Assembly (NCBI GenBank): GCA_039105265.1
Contig: JAPFFF010000063.1
Location: 620,001 to 684,000, forward strand
Origin: Tritrichomonas musculus
Taxonomy: Eukaryota > Parabasalia > Tritrichomonadida > Tritrichomonadidae
Direction of reading: 5' to 3'
Length of the DNA: 64,000 nucleotides
This document shows, piece after piece, positions 20,101 to 30,249 of the stretch (positions are counted from its first letter, which is position 1; every line of letters begins with the position of its first letter). The notes under the pieces are model-generated. The model was not told the DNA's origin. It searched no databases and worked only from the letters and a program-made list of their open reading frames with translations. A program made the position numbers and the translations under genes.

Positions 20101-23100
20101 TTCTATGTTTTCACCATTTTCATTTTCTATATTTTCTTCGTTTTCATTTTCTATATTTTCATCATTTTCTATATTTTCATCATTTTCTATATTTCTTTCA
20201 TTTTCATTAGTCAGATTTTCATCATTTTGCACGTTTTCTTCATTATTGCCATCAATATCTTCATTACCATTTACTTTTTCACTGTTATTTGCGTTGTCAT
20301 CTTCATTATTGTTTTGGATTGTCTCATCATTGTCCTCATTATTTACATCCGAAACTTCTTTGCTTTTTGTTTTAGCTTTTTTGTTGTCTTTCGCCTTAGA
20401 TTTTGCTTTTTCTTGTGTCTTTCCTTCATCTTTAACTTTTGAGTTACTTTTAGAAATTGAACCTTTTTTGGATTTTTCTTTTTTGCTCTCCTTAAACTTA
20501 TCATTCTCTTTGGCTTTTGTCTTTGTGCCGTCTTTTGTCTCTTTAACCTCTTTATTTTTTGGTTTGGCTTTATTTTTGGCTTTTCTTTCAATTTCATCAT
20601 CGTCATCATCATACTCTTCATCATCATCAGCTTCTTCATCCTCATTTTCGTCTTCATCTTCGTCATTTTCTTCTTTTTCGCTTTCACTTTCTTCTTCCTT
20701 TTCGCTTTCATTGTCTTCATCTTTCTCATCTTCATCTTCGTCTTCTTCTTTTTCACTTTCTTTATCATCTTCATTTTCGCTTTCTTCTTCTTTATCATCT
20801 TCTTTTTCACTTTCATCTTCCTTTTCTTCTTCTTCCTCTTTTTCTTTTTCGTCATTTTCTTTATCATTATCTTTCTCCGCATCGTCTTCTTTTTCTTCTT
20901 CGTTATCATCCTTTATATTGTTCTCTTTTTCTTCTTCTATTTCTTTATTGTTATTTTCTTTTTCTATATTATCAATTTCTTTGGTTTTTTCTTCCTCTTT
21001 TTCTTTATTTTCATTTCCTTTTTCTTCTTCTTTTTCTTTATTTTCATTTCCTTTTTCTTCTTCTTTTTCTTTATTATCATTTTCTTTTTTGCTTTCATCT
21101 TTGTTTTCTTTTTCATTATCTTTTATAATATTCTCTTTTGCAATTTCTTTTTTTTCTTCTTTCTTTTCATCTTTTTCTTTTTGAGCATTTTCTTCTTTTT
21201 CTTTATTTTCAGTTCCTTTCTCGATTTCTGCATTTTTGTTTTCAGCTTTATTTTCATCATTTTTTGCAGTCGTCTTTTTCCCCTTTGTTTTCTTCTTCTT
21301 CTTTTCTTTTTTGGATGCATCTTTACTGTTATTATTATCAGATTCGGGTTTTTTGATTTCTTTATCAACATCATTATTATTCAAATTGTCTGCTGATTGA
21401 GAAGGTGAAGGATTAAGTTTGAGAGGTTCCGGTTCTGGTTCTGGTTTGGGTTCTGGTGGTGGTGGTGGAGGTGGAAGTTTTCTTTCATATGATTTTCCAT
21501 CTGAATTAATTATATTGTTTTGACCATCATAACGATAGACTGCTCCATCAGATCCAAGAAAAGTTTCCGTATCAATCATTTTCATTAAGACACCATCATT
21601 TGTAACAAACGAAAAATTCTCATTGTTTTGTTTATCTTTGCCTGATACGTACTCTCCTTTTTTATTTAATTTGAAGACTTTGCCACCAGATCCGACAATT
21701 TGTTTAGGTCTGCTCATTTTTTCAAAGAATCCATTTCCATCAGGGCCAGCCCAAACTTTTGCTCTACGAGTATTATCTGTTGCAAATTTACCATCTTTTC
21801 TCTGTGTGTATACCTTACCATTACTATCAGACCATTTATCATCTCCTAAGAATGTATATATTGTTCCATTGAGATTCATCCACCTTTGACCAACTGAATC
21901 TAGATTCTTCCCTCCTTTTAAGGTAACGAATCTTCCCTTTTGAACACTTGGGCCAGTCCAAAAAGAGCCATCGCTTGCAACAAAACTACCATTTGGTTGT
22001 CTTTGGAATATACGGTTTTGCTCATCTGACCAATCCCATTTTTTAGTTTGAGCGAAAACTTTTCCTTCGCCGCTAATCCATTTGACCATTTCTTTTTTGA
22101 AAGGTGGATATTTATTGCCATCATCTTTTTCGTCGGGATTATCACCATCATCTAAATTATTCAAATCTTTTGGCTGAGCTGTTTTAGCTTTTGATGAATT
22201 AGCCTTGCCTTTTTCTTTTGGCTCTTTAATTGCTTTTTCATCAAGGGTTGAAGTATTATTTAAAGGTGAATTAGTATTTGTGTTCTTATTTGGCTCCTCT
22301 TCAACAAGTACGTTAGTATCTTGTTGTAATTTTTCCTCTTTTTCAGGTGAAGGACTTTTTGATTTTGCTTTTTTCTTAGTTTTTTCTTTCTTTTCTTTTG
22401 TTTTTTTCTTCTGTTTTTCTTTTTTATCTTCTTCTTGTTGTTTATGAATTTGATTCATTCTTGGAGTTTTTGAAGAAGGAGGATCATCGTCAGGAGGGGA
22501 GATAGCTTTTAATCTTTGTTTTTCTTTTTCAAGTTTTTCTTTTTCTAATCTTTCTTTTTCAAGTCTTTCCATTTCTTCCTCTTCTTCTTTATGTCTTCTT
22601 TCTTTTTCCTGTCTTTCTTTTTCCAGTTTTTCTTCTTCTTCTTCTCTAAGTTTTCTTTCACGTTCTTCTCTTTCTAATCTTTCTTGTTCAGCTTTTTCTT
22701 CCTCTTCTTCTCTTCTTCTTCTTTCTTCTTCTTCTCTTTGTAATCTTTCTTCTTCTTCTTTTCTTTTTCTTTCTTCTTCTTCTCTTTGTAATCTTTCTCT
22801 TTCTTCTCTTTCTTTTCGTTCTTGTTCTTCTCTTTCTTTTCTTTCTTTTTCTTCTCTTTCTTTTCGTTCTTGTTCTTCTCTTTCTCTTTTCTCTCTTTCT
22901 TCACGTTCTTTTTTCTCCCTTTTTTCACGTTCTTCTTTTTCTTTTCTCTCTTTTTCTTTTCTTTCACGTTCTTCTTGTTCTCTTTGTCGTTTTAAAATTG
23001 TTTCTTCTTTTCTTCTTTTTAATGCTAATTCTTGTTCTTCCAAGTTGTAGCCATTTCTCTCTTTTTCTAGCTTATATTCGTTCTCTATTTGTTCAGTTTT

Positions 23101-25761
23101 TTGGGCTAGTAACATTTTCTCTCTTTCGGCAATTCTAGTAGATAATGTTGAATTAGACGTAATTTTGGTCATTTCTTCTATGATTCTTTTTCTAGTTTCT
23201 TCATCCATCTCTTTCTTCGGTGGACCTTCAGTTCGATTCTTGTTATTATTTCGATTACTTTGATTATTAAGATATATGATCCCAGTTGTAGCATTTCTGC
23301 TTTCTGCATCTCTTCTTCGATTTTTGTTTTGAGATTCCTGTTCTTCTCTTTTTCGGGCAACTAAAAAAGCTTGTTTTTCTTCTTCTTGCTTTTGTAGAGG
23401 AGAAATTGCATCGTTCGATAATTCATCATCCTTTTCATTATAATTGTCCATGATTTCATCTTTCCTTTCAAATTCGTCAATAAAAATTGACTTCCCCTCG
23501 ATGACCATAACTTCTTTATCTGTTCCGACGAGAATATCTCTCTTTCCATTATATATTTCAATACCATAAAGAGGAAGTGGAAGAGAAATGACGCCAACTG
23601 TTTCACCTTTCAAAGACCAGATTTTGATTGTCTGATCAATTGAACTTGAGAGGAAAAAATTTGTTCCAAAAGCAAATCCTGTAACTGCTGCAGTGTGATA
23701 TGAAACGCCATCAGTCTTCATTATTTCCATCCTTTTTTCTCTAATCCTCAGCATTATGATTTTTCCAGTCTCATATCCAATCAGCAAGATACCTTTATCT
23801 AGGCAAGTTACAACACCACTAGTAATTTGTTTAAGTTTTTCTATTATGACACCAGTTTGTATATCAAAGCGAAGAAGCATATTTAAGTATGAAATAATAA
23901 CAGTACCAAATTCTGGATCGTATTTAGCTGTTTTAACAATTCCAGTTTGAATAATATATCGCTTTTTGCATTTGAATGTGTTGTAATCGCATAAATAAAT
24001 TTCGCCATTTAGAGTAGCAACACAATAGCAAAGTTCTTTATCACTATTTTCTTCAGATTCTTGATTTGCATTATCATCAGTTTCATCATTATTTTCTTTT
24101 TCTGTTGCATTGTTTGAAGCATTAATTCCATTTGTTGCCATATCATCATTATTATTAAAAAAAAGGTTGTTATTTCCACTACTAAAAACGGATTTATTAG
24201 CATATGCTAGAAAAACAGCAGCAGCATGCAAATCAATTGATGTTATAGTCTGACACGGAATATCTGATGTGTTAAAGCAAACTATTTCGCCATTTTCTAC
24301 AACTATCATAAGTTGATCACGTGGTTCTTTTATTAATAAGCCTCTATCGTATAAAGTATTGATGATTCGTTTGGGATTATTCGGAGCTGCTGATGTAATT
24401 GGTTGAGCCGTCTTAGGAGAAATTAAATATAGATCTGAGTTTGATGTTTGTACTTGAATTCTTGCGGCATGATTTCGGCGAGGGCAAAGTTTGATCAATA
24501 CTGGCTTAACTAAAGATGGCGCAAAAAGTTTCCAAGGGACAACAATTTGATAAATTTGAATTGATGTATTTATGCATAAAGCGAGTCCAAATTGATTTGC
24601 AGCTGAAACAGATCTTGTCCGAAATAGAACCATTGACAGTGGTTTCTCTTTTGTTGTTGCCACAAGAAACATTCTAGGTGTTCTAGCAAGCATATCAACC
24701 ACATATATATTGTTTTTAATATCAATATATAAGAAAAAAAATTTGTTGATTAATCTGATTGCAATGAATTTAGAATTTCCAGAAGTATGACGCTTTTTTA
24801 TAGTCCCGGTTGGTGTCCATTCGCATACGCCATTTTCCGAATCGGCAGTAACAAAAACACTATTATCAGTTTGTTCATTTTTATCATCCTTCTTTTTTTC
24901 TTTTGATTTTGAGTTTATATCTGTTTGATAGTATAGTTTTTGCGAAGATTTTTTATTGATTAATTTTTTGTTTTTATTTTGATCGATTTCTAAATTTTCA
25001 TTTGGTAAAAAAGAAGCCAATGATTGTGGTGGGGCTGTAAGTCTCGACATTTCTTTAACAAACTGTCCATCTACATTATATGCTGAAAACCCGGCTATTC
25101 TTGGCAAAATAATTAATTCGTTTAAATAATCAATGCAAGGAGGATTGAGATAATTAAATTCAGGTCCAAAATCAATAGTGGTTCGAAGTGAAATGCTAAT
25201 TTTTGGTTTAATTGACATAATATTTCTAGAAGGAAGTACAAAACTGAGATCCCATATACGAATATCATTTCCTGAGGTAATAAGAGTGGATGATTTTTTT
25301 AAATAATTAATATGAAAGCACGGAAATTGCATACTTCGATATTCTGATTCAATCGGATGGTTCATATCTTCTGGTCGAATAAAAATAAAATGGCTTGTAG
25401 TTGCAGAAACAGCAATAATAATATCTTGTGCTGGAATATAAACTCCGGCACAGCATGCATATTTTGCAGTTTCTTTAATAGCTCTTGTTTCACCATCAAA
25501 GCGTATTATTGAATTAGAAGTAATTGCAACAAAATCATTAATTCTTCCTTGAATTGTTGTATTGTCTCCAATATTTGTATAATAATCTGTTAAAGGAAAG
25601 CATGAATAAACAATCGAATTTGATAGTGGAATATCAAATAAATGGTGAGCGCCCCATTTAACTGTTGAGCACCAAGGAGTCGGTGGTTGGATAACACTAT
25701 TTACATCAACACTAAAACTATGTTGAATTAATTTTCTATCTGAAGATCCGTTGTCTTTCAT
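17197..25761 (-). CDS. Giant WD40 / coiled-coil / acidic-repeat / DG-repeat protein, 2854 aa
   Basis: One open frame of 8.6 kb. Residues 1-760 look like WD40 beta-propellers: repeated strands ending SIDQTIKIWSL, GNDIRIWDLS and NGEIYLCDY. Residues 785-1080 are a highly charged E/K/R coiled coil. From about 1215 to 1427 comes a set of roughly 25-residue units with a core like SDGKVYTQ, NGTIYTFL or SDGSFWTGP. A Pro stretch follows, then about 650 acidic, Lys/Glu/Asn-rich residues with tandem VENEEN and NENKEKEEEKG repeats. The DG units resume from about 2110 to 2520 (SEGKIFTPS, NDGVVFIPS). A basic Pro-rich tail with a helical segment near 2700 ends the protein. The architecture suggests a large cytoskeletal or basal-body scaffold, which is an inference. 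The reverse strand of the acidic part is open by composition only. Inr-like TCAATTTT lies 31 nt upstream. Confidence 0.88.
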   Translation of the reverse strand: MKDNGSSDRKLIQHSFSVDVNSVIQPPTPWCSTVKWGAHHLFDIPLSNSIVYSCFPLTDYYTNIGDNTTIQGRINDFVAITSNSIIRFDGETRAIKETAKYACCAGVYIPAQDIIIAVSATTSHFIFIRPEDMNHPIESEYRSMQFPCFHINYLKKSSTLITSGNDIRIWDLSFVLPSRNIMSIKPKISISLRTTIDFGPEFNYLNPPCIDYLNELIILPRIAGFSAYNVDGQFVKEMSRLTAPPQSLASFLPNENLEIDQNKNKKLINKKSSQKLYYQTDINSKSKEKKKDDKNEQTDNSVFVTADSENGVCEWTPTGTIKKRHTSGNSKFIAIRLINKFFFLYIDIKNNIYVVDMLARTPRMFLVATTKEKPLSMVLFRTRSVSAANQFGLALCINTSIQIYQIVVPWKLFAPSLVKPVLIKLCPRRNHAARIQVQTSNSDLYLISPKTAQPITSAAPNNPKRIINTLYDRGLLIKEPRDQLMIVVENGEIVCFNTSDIPCQTITSIDLHAAAVFLAYANKSVFSSGNNNLFFNNNDDMATNGINASNNATEKENNDETDDNANQESEENSDKELCYCVATLNGEIYLCDYNTFKCKKRYIIQTGIVKTAKYDPEFGTVIISYLNMLLRFDIQTGVIIEKLKQITSGVVTCLDKGILLIGYETGKIIMLRIREKRMEIMKTDGVSYHTAAVTGFAFGTNFFLSSSIDQTIKIWSLKGETVGVISLPLPLYGIEIYNGKRDILVGTDKEVMVIEGKSIFIDEFERKDEIMDNYNEKDDELSNDAISPLQKQEEEKQAFLVARKREEQESQNKNRRRDAESRNATTGIIYLNNQSNRNNNKNRTEGPPKKEMDEETRKRIIEEMTKITSNSTLSTRIAEREKMLLAQKTEQIENEYKLEKERNGYNLEEQELALKRRKEETILKRQREQEERERKEKERKEKEEREKREKKEREEREKREREEQERKEREEKERKEREEQERKEREERERLQREEEERKRKEEEERLQREEEERRRREEEEEKAEQERLEREERERKLREEEEEKLEKERQEKERRHKEEEEEMERLEKERLEKEKLEKEKQRLKAISPPDDDPPSSKTPRMNQIHKQQEEDKKEKQKKKTKEKKEKTKKKAKSKSPSPEKEEKLQQDTNVLVEEEPNKNTNTNSPLNNTSTLDEKAIKEPKEKGKANSSKAKTAQPKDLNNLDDGDNPDEKDDGNKYPPFKKEMVKWISGEGKVFAQTKKWDWSDEQNRIFQRQPNGSFVASDGSFWTGPSVQKGRFVTLKGGKNLDSVGQRWMNLNGTIYTFLGDDKWSDSNGKVYTQRKDGKFATDNTRRAKVWAGPDGNGFFEKMSRPKQIVGSGGKVFKLNKKGEYVSGKDKQNNENFSFVTNDGVLMKMIDTETFLGSDGAVYRYDGQNNIINSDGKSYERKLPPPPPPPEPKPEPEPEPLKLNPSPSQSADNLNNNDVDKEIKKPESDNNNSKDASKKEKKKKKTKGKKTTAKNDENKAENKNAEIEKGTENKEKEENAQKEKDEKKEEKKEIAKENIIKDNEKENKDESKKENDNKEKEEEKGNENKEKEEEKGNENKEKEEEKTKEIDNIEKENNNKEIEEEKENNIKDDNEEEKEDDAEKDNDKENDEKEKEEEEEKEDESEKEDDKEEESENEDDKESEKEEDEDEDEKDEDNESEKEEESESEKEENDEDEDENEDEEADDDEEYDDDDDEIERKAKNKAKPKNKEVKETKDGTKTKAKENDKFKESKKEKSKKGSISKSNSKVKDEGKTQEKAKSKAKDNKKAKTKSKEVSDVNNEDNDETIQNNNEDDNANNSEKVNGNEDIDGNNEENVQNDENLTNENERNIENDENIENDENIENENEENIENENGENIENENVENENEEKENVENGNEENEENVENGNEENVENGNEENEENVENGNEENEENVENEENVENEENVENEENVENEENVENVGNEENVGNENDEDVKREGATEKAIDDFTDNNNEEEAGSNENETANDNNEDANNDGDEPKDEPVENGEASSQEVNESEAESHEMNENPKEANDSNQAEENAEQSKENEKSKEEEETDILNNKEDENIYISNDNDEMNISNIDVFKPGEAYKSNDGNEYKKRDDGSFVDQNGKSFKLDNKGDYVAEDGSIMPLSQEELFWVEPNGSVYRPLNTEESRESNEPKWINSEGKIFTPSNDNDKKEKNIEMEKKDDEKEVIENPNEASENKNESEVPNKNEEENINEDEEVYYNDNNDDEQQQPNEKKLVAEDGTVWNGPNPASGKFGGKNIKKTAVQWVTNDGVVFIPSNKDNSEWTNSENQKYIKEKETDPHFVRVEDKNNKNDNEDEKNTKDTWEGPVKGKGHWVTGNGKVIDSDKGIWVAPDKKIYTAVKTGYVSNDNGRLYKPFITSQGLIKSKANNNDIPSDLEIASEIEDGNVLVSDDGKDLLRIGEKEGQFISNSGEIYTATDDDGKEWVDDYGVVYHPHHEGNYLVSDETKQKWQGPPFFNNRRMIGREFEGFKHPPIKLKYPSALTLPKHDVVYTTYEDKIGKPRSSTPLYKVPPLKYPPIVHSKYKPFRFRPKTPPNDNGYFYRKFNDQSENPRKNGLRILNPHAIPPPNIVVDERQVIRLIERGQKQLIPLLRRLATEHPHYRFARAYLMKLDQTNSQSAEFEEYDNVYDQDTDNYSNGADINQKFKGKFNIKFNLDLDNVAPTSINNLLNNHEKNAFNVKSPSEKPPTKSARPFVHYNNVLNPINNDQDYLNLYITRSKARSKRKNNDDDRYISIDNRYSSNDFYQSQKKEPKNVDRMRAMSVHNAASDKQFDNSIIAQHTNKPKLVIPQSSRRHKKP
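19840..20215 (-). repeat. In-frame tandem microrepeats encoding VENEEN-type hexapeptides
   Basis: Units of 18 bp and multiples, essentially AACATTTTCTTCATTTTC on the plus strand, repeat many times inside the giant gene, with nearby ATTTTCATTTTCTAT variants. All units keep the reading frame. A second in-frame array with 33-bp units (NENKEKEEEKG) lies at about 20996-21075. Such arrays change copy number by slippage, so allele lengths probably vary. Confidence 0.85.
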
Positions 25762-26163
25762 TGATGTTTATTTTTTATTTTCAAAATTGAGATTTGATAA
25801 TTCAAATATTATTCAAAAAGTTTATATGAAAAATTTTACATACGTTATTTAATTCTTATATGTAAGAGATAAAAGAACGTTTTTTTTTATTTCTTTCATT
25901 TATTTGTCAGGTTTCAAAATAGTAAAGAGATCGTTCCCTTAAATTTTCTTTACAATGTTATCATGAATTTCATCAAATGCTCATTTTCAAATAAGAATAT
26001 TGAATAAATAATATGTTCTTGTTTTGACTTGAATTCATTATCAAAATATATAAAAATTGAGATAGGACTATAATAGCAAGCTTCTTCTGATCTTAAATAC
26101 AAAATAAATTAAAAATTATATATTTTTTTTTTTTTTAAATATATTATTTCAAACAAATAAAAA
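25762..26163. other. Intergenic region upstream of the giant gene
   Basis: AT-rich, between two minus-strand genes. It contains the promoter of the 2854-aa gene (an Inr-like TCAATTTT about 31 nt before its ATG) and the 3' end of the coiled-coil gene to its right. No repeat or gene seen. Confidence 0.45.
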
Positions 26164-29064
26164 CTAACGAGGAGTTGATGGAATAGTTCTGATTACTGGT
26201 CTTTCAAATAGCGGATTCACTTTTTTCTCGCGATCAATCGTAAAAGATCTACATCTTTTAAGATCTCCTGAAGCGAAATTTAAAGCATTTGTAATTTTTG
26301 ATAATCGTAATGATAAAATTTCAATTTGTTTTGCTTCTTCTTCTCTAGGTTTTCTTTCAATATATTTTCTTTTAAGCTCATTTAACCTAGATCGTAAAAC
26401 TTCAATTTTTTCATCAAGAAAGCCATTTAAACCTTCATTATCTTCTTTAATTTTCTGCAAATTAAATTTAACACTTTTTTCATATTGAGCTGTTTTATCT
26501 AAATTTTGAGACAAATCACGTTTTGCTTTATCATCAAGAATATATTTTTCTCGCTTTATGTTATCTTTAATATCTTTTATTTTTAATTTAATTAATTTTT
26601 GTCTTTCATAATAATCTGAAGATAATACAGACCGATTATTTAGAACATTTTTTGACTCTTCAGATAATTTTGAATTGAGATCATTTGATTTTCTTCCATA
26701 AATATCTTTCAATCGCCTCAATTCTTCATTGAATGTAATTAAAAGCTTTGAATTCTTATGGTAAAGATCATCCTTTTCATTCAAATAATAAAGGCTCAGA
26801 TTATCAATTTCTCTCTTCTTTTCTAATATAAGATTTTCCATTTCTTTCTTTTTATCATCAATCAATATGACCATGTTTTGTTTCGCTTCTTCAATTTCTC
26901 TACGAAGCCTTTCTTCCTCATTTTTATAATTTTCTATTATTTCTGCTTTTTGAGAAATGAAAGTGGACTGAAGTAATTCATATCGTTCTTTCATTTTTTC
27001 TTTGTCTTCTTTTAGTTTGGCTCCTTGTATTTGACGAGTTTCTATGGTTTGCTCAATTTGTTTCTTTAATGAATTTAATACTTTTTGGCGTGTATTTCTT
27101 CCATTATTGCTTTTAGATAAGTTTGATAAGACAGAAAAATGGCGTTTATTTTCATCTTCTGTCAACTTTTTATGTGAATCTATTAAGTTTTCTTTGCTTT
27201 CAGAATTTTTCTGAATCAAATCAGATTTTTCTTTTTGAAGCAATTCGAACTCTTCTGTGAGATTTTTGAATTTTAATTGGTCTTCACTGCTTGTAGCTGT
27301 TGAAATTGAGTTTAATTCATCATTCAAATTATTTTCTTTCTCTTGATTAATATTATTAAAATCGTCAATAACTTTTTGATTTCGATTTTTCTCATCTTGC
27401 TCAAAGTTTAACAAGTTTTGTTTACTCTGATTTTGTATGTCACTTATGAATTGGTTTTTCTTTTCAATTAATAATTTCTTGTGCTTTTCAATATTCTCAT
27501 TATTTAATTTTTGAATGTCATTCAATTTTTTTTCTTCCTCATTTTTAATTTTTTCCAGTTCTTCATCATTTAATTTTGATGTATCTTCGATTTCTTGCTT
27601 AAATTCATTTATATTATCTTGTTTTTGCTTACTAGATAACTTAATGAAATCAACTTGTTGCTTCCTTAATTCATTAATATTATCCATGAATATTTTTTTC
27701 TGCTTTTCTGTTTTTTCTTTGATCTGATTTATTTCGTTCTGCTTTTCTTTTAGTTTACCAAAATGATTCTGCCTAGTTTCAGTTATCTCTTGAATGAATT
27801 TGTTTTTTCTGTCTTCAATTTCAGAAGAATGAGACTTTTTATTCTGACTTAAATCACTTTTAAGTTGATTTTCTTTATTAGAATTAGATTTTAATAAATC
27901 ATTATAAGCGTTTTCTTTTTCTTTATATTTGGAACTTTTTGAATTAGCAATTTCATTCAATTTTTCTTTTGTTTTTTCAAATTCCGTTTTGATTTGATTT
28001 TTTGTATTATCAAGTGAATTTTGTAAATTTTGATTGTTTATGTTGAATTGGTTTGTTTTATCATCGAATTCTTTCTTGTTTGACTTTGTTAGATTTGAGA
28101 GTGTATTGGCTAATTCATCTTCTGGTTTTTTTAATTCAATTTTCTTCTCATCAATTTTTTTACTTAATGATTTTGATGTTTTTTGCATTTCATTTATTTC
28201 CTTCTTAATATCATGTTTATGTTGAGATATTTGTTTTTGCGAGTTTGAATAATCATCATTAATCTCTTTAATTAATGAAAAGATTTTTTCTTTCTCAGAT
28301 GAAATCATTGAATTAAAATCTTTTAAAAACTGATTAACAAGTGTTTTGCCTTTGGTCAGATATCGCTTTCTTACTTTTTGCGTAATCTCTCGTTTTTGAT
28401 TTAAAAAATCTTTTTTATTCTTGTCTGCTTGCTGGCTTTTATTTAGATACAGTGCATTGAGCTTTTCTATCTTGTGTTGATGTTGTGTTTGAAGTTCTGA
28501 TATTCGATTTTTAAAAGACTCATTATGTTCTTTTAATTGACTAGATAATTTGTTGTGAATTTCAGTGATATCGTTTTTGAGCTGCTGCTCAGAATCTAGC
28601 TGAAATTGTTTTATGTATTCTATTGATTGAATAGATTTTTCTTCTATAATCGTTGGGCTAAATTTTTTATTTAAATTGTAGTCGATTTTGCTGAGAGTAG
28701 TTAATGCCATTGAAATGAGTTTATCATGTTTATCAATTTGATAGTTGTGGTTGTTGTGAATTTGGGAAACAGTTTCTTTTAATTCTTTTTTCAGAGCTTC
28801 GTATTTGGAATGATATATGTTATGATATTTGGAATTTGTATCTTCGTCGATCACTTTCATTTTTTGGCTGATATAATCCATTTTTACTGAATATTTTTTC
28901 ATAATATCTAGAAACTTTGGATCATATTTTTTTAGCAGATATTGTTTTCTAAAATCACGATCTTCTTCGCTTGATTGAAAAAGTGCTATAACTTTGTTTA
29001 ATTGTGCAAGCTTCTTGTTGACATTAAAATGAATTGCTTCTGGATTTCCTTCTGTAAGAAGCAT
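26164..29064 (-). CDS. Coiled-coil protein, 966 aa, paralogue of the 32274-35069 product
   Basis: A long rod: nearly all of residues 90-930 are heptad-rich Lys/Glu/Gln/Asn helix with few Pro or Gly. The N-terminus FNVNKKLAQLNKVIALFQ and the segment with YHNIYHSKYEALKKEL match FNVSKKICQLNRVATLFS and YHDIYRKKYKEIK of the protein at 32274-35069, and both proteins end in a similar RLRL/LSLRLSKI helix. I start at MLLTEGNPEAIHFNV, because this leaves 12 residues before FNV exactly as in the paralogue; an in-frame ATG 13 codons upstream is possible. A filament-forming cytoskeletal role (costa, pelta-axostyle or basal-body fibre) is plausible for a trichomonad but is not shown by the sequence. Confidence 0.85.
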   Translation of the reverse strand: MLLTEGNPEAIHFNVNKKLAQLNKVIALFQSSEEDRDFRKQYLLKKYDPKFLDIMKKYSVKMDYISQKMKVIDEDTNSKYHNIYHSKYEALKKELKETVSQIHNNHNYQIDKHDKLISMALTTLSKIDYNLNKKFSPTIIEEKSIQSIEYIKQFQLDSEQQLKNDITEIHNKLSSQLKEHNESFKNRISELQTQHQHKIEKLNALYLNKSQQADKNKKDFLNQKREITQKVRKRYLTKGKTLVNQFLKDFNSMISSEKEKIFSLIKEINDDYSNSQKQISQHKHDIKKEINEMQKTSKSLSKKIDEKKIELKKPEDELANTLSNLTKSNKKEFDDKTNQFNINNQNLQNSLDNTKNQIKTEFEKTKEKLNEIANSKSSKYKEKENAYNDLLKSNSNKENQLKSDLSQNKKSHSSEIEDRKNKFIQEITETRQNHFGKLKEKQNEINQIKEKTEKQKKIFMDNINELRKQQVDFIKLSSKQKQDNINEFKQEIEDTSKLNDEELEKIKNEEEKKLNDIQKLNNENIEKHKKLLIEKKNQFISDIQNQSKQNLLNFEQDEKNRNQKVIDDFNNINQEKENNLNDELNSISTATSSEDQLKFKNLTEEFELLQKEKSDLIQKNSESKENLIDSHKKLTEDENKRHFSVLSNLSKSNNGRNTRQKVLNSLKKQIEQTIETRQIQGAKLKEDKEKMKERYELLQSTFISQKAEIIENYKNEEERLRREIEEAKQNMVILIDDKKKEMENLILEKKREIDNLSLYYLNEKDDLYHKNSKLLITFNEELRRLKDIYGRKSNDLNSKLSEESKNVLNNRSVLSSDYYERQKLIKLKIKDIKDNIKREKYILDDKAKRDLSQNLDKTAQYEKSVKFNLQKIKEDNEGLNGFLDEKIEVLRSRLNELKRKYIERKPREEEAKQIEILSLRLSKITNALNFASGDLKRCRSFTIDREKKVNPLFERPVIRTIPSTPR

Positions 29065-29331
29065 AATTTTATTTTTGTACGTTTTTTTATAGGTCAAATA
29101 CAAATTTTATTTCCATACAAATTTGATAGTAACTTGAAAATTGTTGATAAACTGACTAACCTCATTGATTTTATTTAAAATGATGGGGAATTAAACTGTA
29201 TACTGCTCTTGTATATAGATAGATGGTGAACCGAACTGTATATCAACAAATTTTGATAAATTTTAACTTAAATTTTGTGATTGTTTCTCAATAAAAAATG
29301 AGAGCTAGAAATGTTTACATGTTACTTTAAA

Positions 29332-30121
29332 TAAGCTTGTAAATTTGGTGAAATAAACGTTTTTTGGGTTTTAAAAATCACCAAATGTAACCATATTATT
29401 GTCAAAAAAATTTTTATTAATATTTATTATTGTCATAAACCATTGAATTATTTGAAAGAGGAATTAAATGAGTTTTATCAAAAGTCATATTAATTATCGA
29501 TAAGATTTTCTCAGTAAAAAAATGTTATTTTTTGAATATTACAAAATAATTGTATGATTTGTATAATATATCATATAAAATAATAATAAAAAGCTCATTT
29601 ATATTGACGATGAAAAGCCAAATAACCGATTTCACCAAAAGCCCAGGTCTTGGGCTTTTGGTGACAGCATTCAATTTTGAATAGTTTACATATATTTTGG
29701 AGATCACCAAAACGGTTTTTTTGGCGATGGTGATTTGTAAAGCTTTCAAAATATCATATATAAAAAAAAAAAATAAGATATAAATATATAATAAAATCAG
29801 TATAAGCATTTTTCAATTGAAAATAAATTTTTTTCATTTATATTTTAAATATGTACCGATATAAAATGTATTTAAAATATTAATAGTATTTATATTTTTA
29901 TGAATATATATAGCCGAGTAATTAAATAAATTCATTGAATTTATTGAATGTTGATTCGTAAATTGAATTATTATTTTATTAAATGAATTTTATTCAATAA
30001 ATTTTATTCAATAATTCATAAGAAATAACTTTTTAAAAGATTTATTAAAATCGCCAAAAGACCAGAAAGAATCACCAAGACCAGGTCTTTTTTTTACATT
30101 TGGGTATATTTTACAAGCTTA
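29332..30121. mobile_element. 790-bp hAT-like MITE with 8-bp TSD
   Basis: The ends TAAGCTTGTAAA and its reverse complement are flanked by ACTTTAAA at 29324-29331 and 30122-30129. The interior has no plausible gene but many CACCAAA / TTTGGTG and CCAGGTCTT words. They include a perfect 13-bp hairpin at 29633-29663 whose arms begin CACCAAAAGCCCA, with a 5-nt loop. The 8-bp duplication fits hAT; a longer 10-11-bp reading of the flanks (Mutator-like) is possible because the flank and end share bases. The element separates the coiled-coil paralogue from the 442-aa coiled-coil gene and ends 128 bp before the ATG of the latter. Confidence 0.65.
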
Positions 30122-30249
30122 ACTTTAAATAATAAAAGCAAGAATAGAAAGCAAAAAAAGTTTGAATAAATATTGTTACAAATAAACTTTTGAAAAAGTC
30201 GAAACTCATTATAAAAGAAAAAGTTATGAGTTAATAGAGAATCAAAGTT

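Noticed and set aside
19840-20215. CRISPR-like array
   Set aside because: The regular repeats are in-frame coding microrepeats without spacers, in a eukaryotic gene.
19493-21184. 563-residue plus-strand open frame rich in Ser/Phe
   Set aside because: It is antisense to the acidic Glu/Lys/Asn repeat of the giant gene; GAA/AAA/GAT codons read backwards give TTC/TTT/ATC, so the frame is open by composition and shows no domain.
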